DNA from: Pseudomonadota bacterium
GTDB lineage: Bacteria > Pseudomonadota > Alphaproteobacteria > Sphingomonadales > Sphingomonadaceae
Reading direction: 5' to 3'
Length of the DNA: 64,000 bases
Assembly (NCBI GenBank): GCA_020160755.1
Contig: JAIUPN010000012.1
Location: forward strand, 1-64,000
Part shown: in pieces, positions 48,745 to 56,755 of the stretch
Layout: the number at the start of each line of letters is the position of its first letter
Position numbering within the stretch: the first letter of the stretch is position 1
Notes under the pieces: model-generated
Told to the model about the DNA's origin: nothing
Seen by the model: the letters and a program-made list of their open reading frames with translations, nothing else
Databases searched by the model: none
Position numbers and translations under genes: made by a program

Positions 48745-49167
48745 GTGATCCGTGCGCGCCATAAGGCGCGGCACGTGGGCATCCTCGCCGCCTTTCGCCG
48801 TCCCGGCATCTTGCTGCTGCTGCCGCTGCTGCTCGCGCTCGCTGCGCGGGTGCTCGTCGCGCCGGGCTGGATGATCGAGAGCGATGCGGGCGGGTCAATC
48901 ACCGTGCGCATCTGTTCGGACCCCGCCAATCCCGGCGGAACGATGACGATCCCGCTCGATAAGGCGGGCAGCCACGACAAGGGCGGCGCGCAGCAGCATT
49001 GCCCGTGGGGCGCGCTCGCCAATGCACCGATCGGTCCCGATCTGCCGGCCCTCGCCGCGGCACCCATCGTCGCGGACCCGGTACCCGTCGCCGCGCGCTC
49101 GCTTGGCTTCGCGCCGGGCATCGCCTCGCCGCTTCCGCCGAGTACCGGACCACCTCTCTTCGCCTGA
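48745..49167 (+). CDS. DUF2946-like protein upstream of a TonB receptor
   Basis: A 140-residue protein with a basic N-terminus, one hydrophobic segment (about residues 16-33, Gly-Ile-Leu-Leu-Leu-Leu-Pro) and a mature part with Val-Arg-Ile-Cys-Ser and Gln-Gln-His-Cys-Pro-Trp. DUF2946 proteins usually have His-x-Cys-Pro-x-Cys; here the second Cys is Gly. They often precede copper- or metal-related TonB receptors. GTG 48745 is the preferred start; GTG 48775 and TTG 48739 are alternatives. It lies 72 bases before a TonB receptor gene. Confidence 0.7.
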   Translation: MIRARHKARHVGILAAFRRPGILLLLPLLLALAARVLVAPGWMIESDAGGSITVRICSDPANPGGTMTIPLDKAGSHDKGGAQQHCPWGALANAPIGPDLPALAAAPIVADPVPVAARSLGFAPGIASPLPPSTGPPLFA

Positions 49168-49239
49168 TTCAGCCTGAACTGCCGCCCGCGCATAAAGTGC
49201 GGCGCGGCCCCATGCCTGTATCCGGGGAAGACATTTCCA

Positions 49240-51249
49240 ATGACAAAATATGCTGATTATGCGGCGCCCTTGCTGGCGCTCGCCATTTGCCTTGCCGCCG
49301 TTCCCGTCCGTGCCGATGAAGCCGATTCGACAATCATCGTCACCGCACCGACCTCGACCGACGACGCCAAGGTCCGCGCCGCGCGCACGCCCGGCGGCAC
49401 CGACGTCGTGTCATACGAAGACTATGCCGACAAATCGGTGGTGTCCCTGCGCGACACGCTCGCTTTCTCGCCCGGCGTCTATCTCCAGCCGCGATACGGG
49501 CAGGAGGTGCGCCTTTCGATCCGCGGTTCGGGGCTGTCGCGCGGATTTCATATGCGCGGGCTGACGCTGCTGCAGGACGGCGTGCCGATCAATCTCGCCG
49601 ACGATAATGGCGATTTCCAGGAACTCGAACCGATCTTCTTCGACCATCTGGAGGTCTATCGCGGCGCCAACGCGCTGCGCTTCGGGTCGGGTACGCTCGG
49701 CGGCGCGATCAACGGCGTGACGCCGACCGGGCGGACGGCACAGGGCATTTATCTCCGCGCCGACGCCGGCAGCTTCGACAGCGTGCGCGGTCTCGCATCG
49801 GCGGGCGTTGCGAGCGAAAACGTCGACGCGTGGGGTGCGATCAGCGCCGACCGCTCGGACGGCGACCGCGACCATGCCAAGCGGCACAGCCTGCGCTTTC
49901 AGGGCAATGTCGGAATGCGTTTCAGCGATGTGGTGAGCACGCGTTTCTACGCCAGCGTCAACCATATCCGGCAGGATATCCCGGGCGCGCTGACGATGGC
50001 CGAAGCGCTGTCGACGCCCCGTAAGGCGAATGCCGGCGCCGTCGCGGGCGAGCAGGGGCGCGACATCGACTCGCTGCGTCTCCAGAACCGCACGCGCTTC
50101 GACTGGGGTGCGCTCACCCTCGACGTCGGCGGTTTCGTCAATGCGAAGTCGCTTCATCACCCGATCTTCCAGCTCCTCGACCAGAAGTCGGTCGACGTCG
50201 GCAGCTTCTTTCGCGCCGACTATGCGACGGGCCCGGTCGAGGTGACGTTCGGCGGCGAAATCCGCCGCGGCAGCACCGGTGCGCGTCAGTTCGTCAATAC
50301 CGGCGGGCGGCGCGGGGCGCGGACCTTCGACGCCGACCAGAAGGCGCAGACCGCGACGCTCTATGGCGAAGTCCGCGTGCGGCCCGTAGAAACGCTGACC
50401 CTGATCGCGGGCGGCGTCTACGCCGATGGCTGGCGCAAGCGAACCGTCAATTTTTCCGCCACCCCGGCGACCGACGGCCGGATCGACTTCGACGCCTTCT
50501 CGCCCAAAGTCGGCCTGCTGTTCGAACCCGCCGCCGATATCCAGCTCTTCGCAAATTACAGCCGCTCGGCCGAATTTCCCGGTTTTGGTGAGGTGTTCCA
50601 GACGATCGGCGCCCCGCCGACGAGCACGGTCGTATCGTCGATCCGCCCGCAACGTGCGTGGACCGCCGAGGTCGGCACGCGCGGCAAGCTTGGCCTGGCG
50701 CGCTGGGATATCGCCCTTTATCGCTCGACGCTCAAAGGCGAACTGCTCCAGTTCACGACCAACGCCAGCATTCCGGCGGCAACCTTCAACGCCGACCGGA
50801 CGCTGCATCAGGGCGTGGAAGTCGGGCTGGATCTCGCACCGACCGGCTGGCTGCGTTTGCGGCAGGTCTACACCTACAGCGATTTCCGCTTCCGCGATGA
50901 CGCGCAGTTTGGCGACAACCGCCTGCCGGTGGTGCCTCGCCATGCCTATCGCGCCGAACTCCGCCTCGGCAGCGACGCGCTGCACATCGCGCCAAACCTC
51001 GAATGGGTCCCCGACGGGCCCTTCGCCGACTATCGCAATCAGGTCCGTACCCCGGGCTATGCGTTGATCGGCATCACCGGCGGCGCGACGATCACGCGGG
51101 GTATCGACGCCTTTGTCGACGTCCGCAACATCACCGGCAAGAAGGCGATCGGCGACATCAGTGCGACGATCGCCGTCACCCCCGCATCGGCGATCTATTA
51201 CCCCGTCGAGCGCCGCGCAGTCTCTGCAGGCATCCGCGCGCGTTTCTGA
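49240..51249 (+). CDS. TonB-dependent receptor (second, cargo unknown)
   Basis: A 669-residue outer-membrane receptor with a signal peptide (cleavage near Val-Arg-Ala-Asp), a TonB-box-like Asp-Ser-Thr-Ile-Ile-Val-Thr-Ala and a plug with Ser-Ile-Arg-Gly-Ser-Gly-Leu-Ser-Arg and Val-Tyr-Arg-Gly-Ala-Asn-Ala-Leu. The barrel ends in Ile-Arg-Ala-Arg-Phe. It is probably paired with the DUF2946 gene, which suggests metal or metal-chelate uptake, perhaps copper; the cargo cannot be read from the sequence. No Fur-like box was noticed before it. Confidence 0.88.
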   Translation: MTKYADYAAPLLALAICLAAVPVRADEADSTIIVTAPTSTDDAKVRAARTPGGTDVVSYEDYADKSVVSLRDTLAFSPGVYLQPRYGQEVRLSIRGSGLSRGFHMRGLTLLQDGVPINLADDNGDFQELEPIFFDHLEVYRGANALRFGSGTLGGAINGVTPTGRTAQGIYLRADAGSFDSVRGLASAGVASENVDAWGAISADRSDGDRDHAKRHSLRFQGNVGMRFSDVVSTRFYASVNHIRQDIPGALTMAEALSTPRKANAGAVAGEQGRDIDSLRLQNRTRFDWGALTLDVGGFVNAKSLHHPIFQLLDQKSVDVGSFFRADYATGPVEVTFGGEIRRGSTGARQFVNTGGRRGARTFDADQKAQTATLYGEVRVRPVETLTLIAGGVYADGWRKRTVNFSATPATDGRIDFDAFSPKVGLLFEPAADIQLFANYSRSAEFPGFGEVFQTIGAPPTSTVVSSIRPQRAWTAEVGTRGKLGLARWDIALYRSTLKGELLQFTTNASIPAATFNADRTLHQGVEVGLDLAPTGWLRLRQVYTYSDFRFRDDAQFGDNRLPVVPRHAYRAELRLGSDALHIAPNLEWVPDGPFADYRNQVRTPGYALIGITGGATITRGIDAFVDVRNITGKKAIGDISATIAVTPASAIYYPVERRAVSAGIRARF

Positions 51250-51263
51250 TCATCGTTCGCTGC

Positions 51264-51292
51264 CGGCACCGCGGTCTTGTGCCGCGGTGCCG
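51264..51292. terminator. shared hairpin between convergent genes
   Basis: An 11-bp perfect stem, CGGCACCGCGG against CCGCGGTGCCG, fills the gap between the TonB receptor stop and the convergent desaturase stop. Confidence 0.7.
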
Positions 51293-51293
51293 C

Positions 51294-52145
51294 TCAGCCG
51301 GTAACTGCTGCGCCCGGTATCGCAGCCTCCATATCCTTGTTTTCGGGAAAGACCGGCCAGAGGAGTTGCTGTCCGAGCGTTGCGGGCGGCAGATTCTCGA
51401 CGCCATAGCTTTGCGGATAACGCCGCGTGATCTTCGCGGTGCCGAACAGCACATCCCAGAAGAAGAGCAGGTTTCCGAAGTTTCCCTTGTAGTTCACGGC
51501 GGGATCGTCGGCGTGGCGGCCGTGATGCGCGTGGTGCGTTGCGGGGGTGCTGATTGTCCGTTCGACCACCCACATGACGGGTGACAGCGCCTTGATCCGG
51601 TAGAGGGGTGCATCCCACGCGACGTCGCTGTGCGCGCCGATGATCACGAGCATTTTGATGACGAGATAGCCCGCGTAAAACCAGCCGAGCCCGAGATAGA
51701 CGAGCACACCCGCGAACCAGATGCTGGGCATCATCGCATAATAGATGATGTTGTTCCGGTAGACGAGCCGCACGCTCATATAGCGGGCATTGTGATGCGC
51801 GCGATGCAGGTTGTAGAGCCATGCGAAACTGTGGCTTGCGCGGTGCCACCAATATTGCATCATGTCCTCGAAAACGAGGAATAGCGCGAGCGCGGCGATG
51901 AAAGAGATGCCCGCCAGTGCGCCCTCATATTGAGGGAAAAAGCGGTGACCAAGGGTGCCCACCGCGAGCAGGATCAGCGGCTGGGTCGCGATCAGCAGCG
52001 TGAAGGTGCTGACGATTTCGACGATGCCGTCGTTGCGCGTTTGCTCGCCCTTTGTGAACAGCCGCGTGCAAGCCAGTTCGAGCAGGCAGAAGCCAAGATA
52101 GATGCCGGCGACGAGCAGGCTCGATTGCGCAGTGGTCAGATACAT
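51294..52145 (-). CDS. sterol desaturase / fatty acid hydroxylase family protein (second)
   Basis: A 283-residue membrane di-iron enzyme. Histidine motifs are His-Arg-Ala-Ser-His, His-Arg-Ala-His-His and His-His-Ala-His-His-Gly. Four or more hydrophobic segments lie in the N-terminal half. ATG 52145 has GGGAGA upstream. It is divergent from the Crp/Fnr regulator gene, which could control it. Shorter than and clearly different from the 47540 enzyme, so not a recent duplicate. Confidence 0.88.
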   Translation of the reverse strand: MYLTTAQSSLLVAGIYLGFCLLELACTRLFTKGEQTRNDGIVEIVSTFTLLIATQPLILLAVGTLGHRFFPQYEGALAGISFIAALALFLVFEDMMQYWWHRASHSFAWLYNLHRAHHNARYMSVRLVYRNNIIYYAMMPSIWFAGVLVYLGLGWFYAGYLVIKMLVIIGAHSDVAWDAPLYRIKALSPVMWVVERTISTPATHHAHHGRHADDPAVNYKGNFGNLLFFWDVLFGTAKITRRYPQSYGVENLPPATLGQQLLWPVFPENKDMEAAIPGAAVTG

Positions 52146-52246
52146 ATGCCGTCTCCCAGCGAACTCGGCGGTCGATCGCCGCTTGCCTTTGCGGGCATCG
52201 TGGCACAGCGTCGCGAATCGAAATGCAAAGAAGTTATCATTTTGCC

Positions 52247-52873
52247 ATGGCCGAGCGATCGCGGCTGTCGATGCGCGAACTGGCGGACCTCGCGGCACAA
52301 AGAAGGCCGCAGGAATTTGCCGATGGCCAGTTTGTCCAGCATCAGGGCGATCCCGGTGATGCGTTCTGGGTCGTCGTCGATGGCCATGTCGCGGTCGGGC
52401 GCTATGCAGAAGATGGTGCTTTCACGCTGTTTGCCGTGCTCGGAACGGGTGATCTGTTCGGCGAGCTCGCCTTCTTTACGGGGGTGCCGCGGCAGGTCGA
52501 CGCGGTCGCCAGCGGGGGCGCGGCGCTCATCGCGATCGATCGGCCGCTGCTACGCCGGTTGATGACCGCCGACGTCGGCTGGGCCGAACTGCTGCTGCGC
52601 AGCCTGTCGCGCCAGCTTGCCGGCGCGCTCGACCTGATCGATTCCGAACGGCGGCTGAGCACCGTCGAGCGGCTCGCGCAATTGCTCGGCGTGATGGCGC
52701 AGGACAGCGCGACCGGCGATATCGTCCGCGTCACGCAGCAGCAACTCGCCCACCTGCTCGGCGTGTCGCGCGTGACCCTGGGGGCGGCGCTCGGCGAACT
52801 CGCGGGGCAGGGCCTAGTCGAGCGCGGCTATCGCCATATCCGCCTTTGCCGGCCGCTTCCGCCCCGCGCCTGA
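52247..52873 (+). CDS. Crp/Fnr-family transcription regulator
   Basis: A 208-residue regulator with an N-terminal cyclic-nucleotide-type beta-roll (Gln-Gly-Asp-Pro-Gly-Asp-Ala-Phe-Trp-Val-Val and Gly-Asp-Leu-Phe-Gly-Glu-Leu-Ala-Phe) and a C-terminal winged helix (Gln-Gln-Gln-Leu-Ala-His-Leu-Leu-Gly-Val-Ser-Arg-Val-Thr-Leu). The Fe-S cysteines of true FNR are absent. An in-frame ATG at 52223 is an alternative start. It sits divergent from the second desaturase and 19 bases before modA, so either could be a target. Confidence 0.86.
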   Translation: MAERSRLSMRELADLAAQRRPQEFADGQFVQHQGDPGDAFWVVVDGHVAVGRYAEDGAFTLFAVLGTGDLFGELAFFTGVPRQVDAVASGGAALIAIDRPLLRRLMTADVGWAELLLRSLSRQLAGALDLIDSERRLSTVERLAQLLGVMAQDSATGDIVRVTQQQLAHLLGVSRVTLGAALGELAGQGLVERGYRHIRLCRPLPPRA

Positions 52874-52892
52874 TCGGTTTATAGCTGGCGCC

Positions 52893-53660
52893 ATGATCCG
52901 AATCCTCCGCCGGCTTGGCCTCGCCCTCATGCTCTTCCTCCTCGCGCCTGTCGTAATGGCGCAGGAGAATGGGCCGGTGGTGCTCGCCGCGGCAAGTCTT
53001 CAGGAATCGCTGACCGAGGCGGCGAATATATGGGCGGCGAAGGGCCACGCCAAACCCGTCCTCTCCTTTGCCGCCTCGTCGGCGCTCGCGCGGCAGGTGA
53101 TCGCGGGCGCGCGCGCCGACCTGTTCCTGTCGGCCGACGAGGAATGGATGGATGCGGTCGCAAAGGCCGGCCTGCTGCGCAAGGGCACGCGCACGACCCT
53201 GCTCGGCAATCGGCTCGTGCTGATCGCCCCCGCATCGAGCAAGGTCCGCCTGACTCCGGCGCGCGGCTTCGCGCTGGCCAAGGCGCTTGGTACCGGCCGT
53301 CTCGCGCTCGCCGATCCCGACGCGGTGCCTGCGGGCAAATATGCCAAGGCGGCGCTCACCTACTTCGGCGTCTGGGCCGGTGTCGCCACCAAGGTCGCGC
53401 CCGCCGAAAATGTCCGCGCCGCGATGGCGCTCGTCGAACGCGGCGCGGCGCCGCTCGGCATCGTCTATGCGACCGACGCGCGCGCATCGAAGTCCGTGCG
53501 CATAGTCGGAACCTTTCCTGCGACGAGCCATCCGCCGATCCGCTATCCCGTCGCGGTGCTGAAAGCGTCGCGGCACAAGGATACGACGGGTTTCCGCGCC
53601 TTCCTTCTGTCCAAACAAGGCCGCGCGATCTTCGCCCGCCATGGCTTTTCGGCCCCCTGA
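52893..53660 (+). CDS. modA: molybdate ABC transporter substrate-binding protein
   Basis: A 255-residue periplasmic molybdate-binding protein with a signal peptide (cleavage near Val-Met-Ala-Gln). The ModA pattern is clear: Leu-Ala-Ala-Ala-Ser-Leu-Gln-Glu-Ser-Leu, Phe-Ala-Ala-Ser-Ser-Ala-Leu-Ala-Arg-Gln, Gly-Ala-Arg-Ala-Asp-Leu-Phe-Leu-Ser-Ala-Asp, and Asp-Pro-Asp-Ala-Val-Pro-Ala-Gly. It starts the modABC operon and overlaps modB as TGATG. Confidence 0.93.
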   Translation: MIRILRRLGLALMLFLLAPVVMAQENGPVVLAAASLQESLTEAANIWAAKGHAKPVLSFAASSALARQVIAGARADLFLSADEEWMDAVAKAGLLRKGTRTTLLGNRLVLIAPASSKVRLTPARGFALAKALGTGRLALADPDAVPAGKYAKAALTYFGVWAGVATKVAPAENVRAAMALVERGAAPLGIVYATDARASKSVRIVGTFPATSHPPIRYPVAVLKASRHKDTTGFRAFLLSKQGRAIFARHGFSAP

Positions 53661-54355
53661 TGCTGTCAGCCGAGGAGTGGGGAATCGTCGCGCTGTCGCT
53701 GAAGGTCGGCGGCAGCGCGGTGCTCGCGACGCTTCCCGTTGCCTTCGGCCTTGCCTGGATCCTTGCGCGCTACCGTTTCCCGGGCCGCGTTGTCCTCGAT
53801 GCGCTCGTCCACCTGCCGCTCGTCCTGCCGCCCGTCGTCACCGGATGGTTGCTGCTGATCGCTTTCGGGCCGCTCGGCCCCATTGGCCGCTGGCTCGAAA
53901 GCTGGTTCGGCATGACGCTGATGTTCCGCTGGACCGGCGCCGCGCTCGCCGCCGCGATCATGGCGCTGCCGCTGATGGTACGCGCGATGCGGCTGTCGAT
54001 CGAAGGGATCGACCGGCGGCTCGAGGGCGCGGCGCGCACGCTCGGCGCCAGCCCCTGGCACAGCTTCCGGACGATCAGCCTGCCGCTCGCGCTCCCCGGC
54101 GTCCTCGCCGCGCTCGTTCTCGGCTTCGCGCGCTCGATCGGCGAGTTCGGCGCGACGATCACCTTCGTCTCGAACATCCCCGGCGAAACGCGAACCCTGC
54201 CGCTCGCCATCTATTCGGCATTGCAAGTGCCAGGCGGCGAGGCGATGGTGACGCGCCTTGCTTTGCTCTCGGTCGCGCTCTCGCTCGGCGCGCTGATCCT
54301 CTCCGAATGGCTTGTCCGCCGCACGCATGGCGAAAGGGCGCGCCATGGCGATTGA
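53660..54355 (+). CDS. modB: molybdate ABC transporter permease
   Basis: A 231-residue inner-membrane permease with five to six hydrophobic segments. The family features are Leu-Val-Leu-Pro-Pro-Val-Val-Thr-Gly-Trp-Leu-Leu and the EAA-type coupling helix Glu-Gly-Ala-Ala-Arg-Thr-Leu-Gly-Ala-Ser. It forms the channel with ModA and ModC. The ATG overlaps the modA stop (TGATG) and the 3' end overlaps modC by 11 bases. Confidence 0.93.
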   Translation: MLSAEEWGIVALSLKVGGSAVLATLPVAFGLAWILARYRFPGRVVLDALVHLPLVLPPVVTGWLLLIAFGPLGPIGRWLESWFGMTLMFRWTGAALAAAIMALPLMVRAMRLSIEGIDRRLEGAARTLGASPWHSFRTISLPLALPGVLAALVLGFARSIGEFGATITFVSNIPGETRTLPLAIYSALQVPGGEAMVTRLALLSVALSLGALILSEWLVRRTHGERARHGD

Positions 54356-54965
54356 TATCGACGTCGCAAAGCGGCTGGGCGAGCGTACCATCGCCGCGCG
54401 TTTTACTGCGGGGCCGGGGCTGACCGCGCTGTTCGGTCCGTCGGGGGCGGGCAAGACGAGCATCCTCAACATGGTCGCGGGGCTGCTGAAGCCCGACCGC
54501 GGCCATATCCGTATCGGCGAGCGCACGCTGTTCGATAGCGCGACGAACCTGCCGCCCGAGGCGCGCCGCGTCGGCTATGTCTTTCAGGACGGACGGCTCT
54601 TCCCGCATCGCCGCGTCCGCGCGAACCTCACCTATGGCCTCGACCTCGCGCGACAGGCGGATCGCTGGATGGGGCTCGACGAAGCGACCCGGTTTCTCGG
54701 TATCGGCCATCTGCTCGATCGCTGGCCGCACAGCCTGTCGGGGGGTGAGGCGCAGCGCGTCGCGATCGGCCGCGCGCTTCTCGCAGGCCCCGAAATCCTG
54801 TTGATGGACGAGCCCTTGTCGTCGCTCGACGCGGCGCGTCGGGGCGATATCATGACGGTGATCGAACGGATTCGCGACGAGCTCAAACTACCGCTCCTCT
54901 ATGTCAGCCACGACCGCGCCGAGGTCGACCGGCTCGCGACCTCGGTGGTGGAGATTGGCGAATAA
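54345..54965 (+). CDS. modC: molybdate ABC transporter ATPase, short form
   Basis: A 206-residue ATPase. Walker A is Gly-Pro-Ser-Gly-Ala-Gly-Lys-Thr, the signature Leu-Ser-Gly-Gly-Glu, Walker B Ile-Leu-Leu-Met-Asp-Glu-Pro and the switch His in Tyr-Val-Ser-His-Asp. The C-terminal molybdate-binding TOBE/MOP region present in E. coli-type ModC (about 350 residues) is missing; the protein stops soon after the switch region. AAGGG precedes ATG 54345; ATG 54327 is an alternative start. Confidence 0.9.
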   Translation: MAIDIDVAKRLGERTIAARFTAGPGLTALFGPSGAGKTSILNMVAGLLKPDRGHIRIGERTLFDSATNLPPEARRVGYVFQDGRLFPHRRVRANLTYGLDLARQADRWMGLDEATRFLGIGHLLDRWPHSLSGGEAQRVAIGRALLAGPEILLMDEPLSSLDAARRGDIMTVIERIRDELKLPLLYVSHDRAEVDRLATSVVEIGE

Positions 54966-54966
54966 A

Positions 54967-54980
54967 GTTTCACTTGAAAC
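54967..54980. promoter_or_regulatory. palindrome upstream of phhA
   Basis: GTTTCA-CT-TGAAAC is a perfect 6-2-6 palindrome starting one base after the modC stop and 25 bases before phhA. It may be an operator for phhA. Confidence 0.4.
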
Positions 54981-55004
54981 CATTTTGATGATAGAAGCAG
55001 TCCT

Positions 55005-55877
55005 ATGGAAAGCCAGTTTACCCACGTCCACGACATGCCGCCGCCCGGCGCCGCGGCCGACTGGACGATTTCGCAGAATTGGGACGCCTTCACCGCCGAT
55101 GAACATGCGATGTGGGACCGACTTTTCGCACGCCAGTCGGAGATGCTGCCCGGCCGTGCAGCCGATGCCTTCGTGCGCGGGATCGACGTACTGCGCCTCG
55201 AAAAACCGGGCATTCCCGATTATCGCGAACTCAACGCGCGGTTGATGGCGGCGACGGGGTGGCAGGTGATCGCGGTCCCGGGGCTCGTGCCCGACGAAGT
55301 GTTTTTCGATCATCTCGCGAACCGCCGCTTTCCCGCGGGCAATTTCATCCGCACCCCCGAACAGCTCGACTATTTGCAGGAACCCGACGTCTTCCATGAT
55401 GTCTTCGGCCATGTCCCGATGCTCGCCGACCCGGTATTCGCCGACTATATGGTCGCTTATGGCGAAGGCGGCCTCAGGAGCCTCAAGTTCGACGCGCTGA
55501 AGCAGCTCGCGCGGCTTTACTGGTACACGGTCGAGTTCGGGCTGATCCGCGAGGCTGGCGGCCTGCGCATCTATGGTGCCGGCATCGTTTCCTCTTTTGC
55601 CGAAAGCGTCTTCGCGCTCGATTCGGACAGCCCGAACCGCATCGGCTTCGACCTCGCGCGCGTGATGCGCACCGATTACCGGATCGACGATTTCCAGCAG
55701 AATTATTTCGTCATCGACAGCCTCGACCAGCTGCTGGACACGACGGTGAACACCGATTTCGCGCCGCTCTATGCTGCCAACGCCGCGCTGCCGCCGATCC
55801 CGATCGCCGATATCCTGCCCGCCGACGCGGTGATCACGCGCGGCACACAGGATTATGCGCTCGCAAAGAGCGGCTGA
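55005..55877 (+). CDS. phhA: phenylalanine 4-monooxygenase
   Basis: A 290-residue pterin-dependent, iron-containing hydroxylase that makes tyrosine from phenylalanine. The iron ligands are His and His in Val-Phe-His-Asp-Val-Phe-Gly-His (near residues 131 and 136) and Glu in Tyr-Thr-Val-Glu-Phe-Gly-Leu (near 176). As usual for bacteria there is no N-terminal ACT regulatory domain. It ends three bases before the convergent secreted-protein gene. The partner carbinolamine dehydratase is not adjacent. Confidence 0.95.
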   Translation: MESQFTHVHDMPPPGAAADWTISQNWDAFTADEHAMWDRLFARQSEMLPGRAADAFVRGIDVLRLEKPGIPDYRELNARLMAATGWQVIAVPGLVPDEVFFDHLANRRFPAGNFIRTPEQLDYLQEPDVFHDVFGHVPMLADPVFADYMVAYGEGGLRSLKFDALKQLARLYWYTVEFGLIREAGGLRIYGAGIVSSFAESVFALDSDSPNRIGFDLARVMRTDYRIDDFQQNYFVIDSLDQLLDTTVNTDFAPLYAANAALPPIPIADILPADAVITRGTQDYALAKSG

Positions 55878-55880
55878 CGG

Positions 55881-56720
55881 TTACTCGCCCTCCTTGCGGA
55901 TCGTCGATACCAGCTGACGCCGTTGCTGCCGGGCTTCGCGGTCGGGCGGAACGGTATAAATTCCCTTTAGCAGTGCCGCGTCGTGGCTCGACAGTTCGCG
56001 GCGCCCCGCCTCGCCATCGAACAGCGCCAGGATCGATTCTTTCGGCGGTGGCGGATTGCTCCGGAACTCGGCGAGCGCGACCATCGCGGCATAGGAGGCG
56101 ACGGCATCGAGCGGGGTGCCGTCGGCCTGTTCCACGTCGATGACGATGGTCGCCGACTGGAGCGCGCGCACGACCTGCGTGCTGACGATGCTGCTGTTGT
56201 AAAGCTTCACGTAAAAGTCGCTGATCGGCATTCCGTCGCGGCTTTCGTCGCGTGTCGTATACCACCAGCGGATCGCGCCTGTTCCGTCGAGCACGCGATC
56301 GCGCGCCACCGGTGCAAGTTCGACGAACTGGTCGGGGGCTTTGCGAAGCACCGCGCGCGCAAGGCTTCGACCGTCCGAGCTGAAGGCAACGACAATGTTC
56401 GCCCGGCAATCCGTCGGGGCAATCGGCGCGCCCGCCGCCTCGGCGACCGTGCGGACGCGCGCGTTCACGATGGCCGCGATCGCCTCGTCGACGCCGACGG
56501 TGCGTGGACACAAGGGATCGATCCATCGCGCGAGCGGCTTCAGCTGGGCGATTCCTGCGCGCCGCACATATTCGGCCGCGCGCTTTTTTGCTTCTTCGCG
56601 GGTGACGGGTGTTCCCGTCACGACGATGGCCTCGACATCGTCACCGGCAACAGGCGCGGCGACGAGCAGGGCAACGACGGCAATCAGGCTCATCGCGAAT
56701 GCTCCCAAGACTCGCCGCAA
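55881..56720 (-). CDS. conserved-looking secreted protein, function unknown
   Basis: A 279-residue protein with a signal peptide (hydrophobic about residues 5-25, cleavage near Val-Ala-Gly-Asp). The mature part begins Val-Glu-Ala-Ile-Val-Val-Thr-Gly-Thr-Pro, a TonB-box-like pattern, though the protein is far too short to be a receptor. Two cysteines (Leu-Cys-Pro-Arg and Asp-Cys-Arg) may form a disulfide. A region of Tyr-Thr-Thr-Arg-Asp-Glu, Val-Val-Arg-Ala-Leu and Ala-Ser-Tyr-Ala-Ala-Met-Val-Ala follows. I do not recognise the family. Confidence 0.7.
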   Translation of the reverse strand: MRRVLGAFAMSLIAVVALLVAAPVAGDDVEAIVVTGTPVTREEAKKRAAEYVRRAGIAQLKPLARWIDPLCPRTVGVDEAIAAIVNARVRTVAEAAGAPIAPTDCRANIVVAFSSDGRSLARAVLRKAPDQFVELAPVARDRVLDGTGAIRWWYTTRDESRDGMPISDFYVKLYNSSIVSTQVVRALQSATIVIDVEQADGTPLDAVASYAAMVALAEFRSNPPPPKESILALFDGEAGRRELSSHDAALLKGIYTVPPDREARQQRRQLVSTIRKEGE

Positions 56721-56755
56721 CCTAGCAAATCATCGGGATATTTCCAGCGCTTGGC

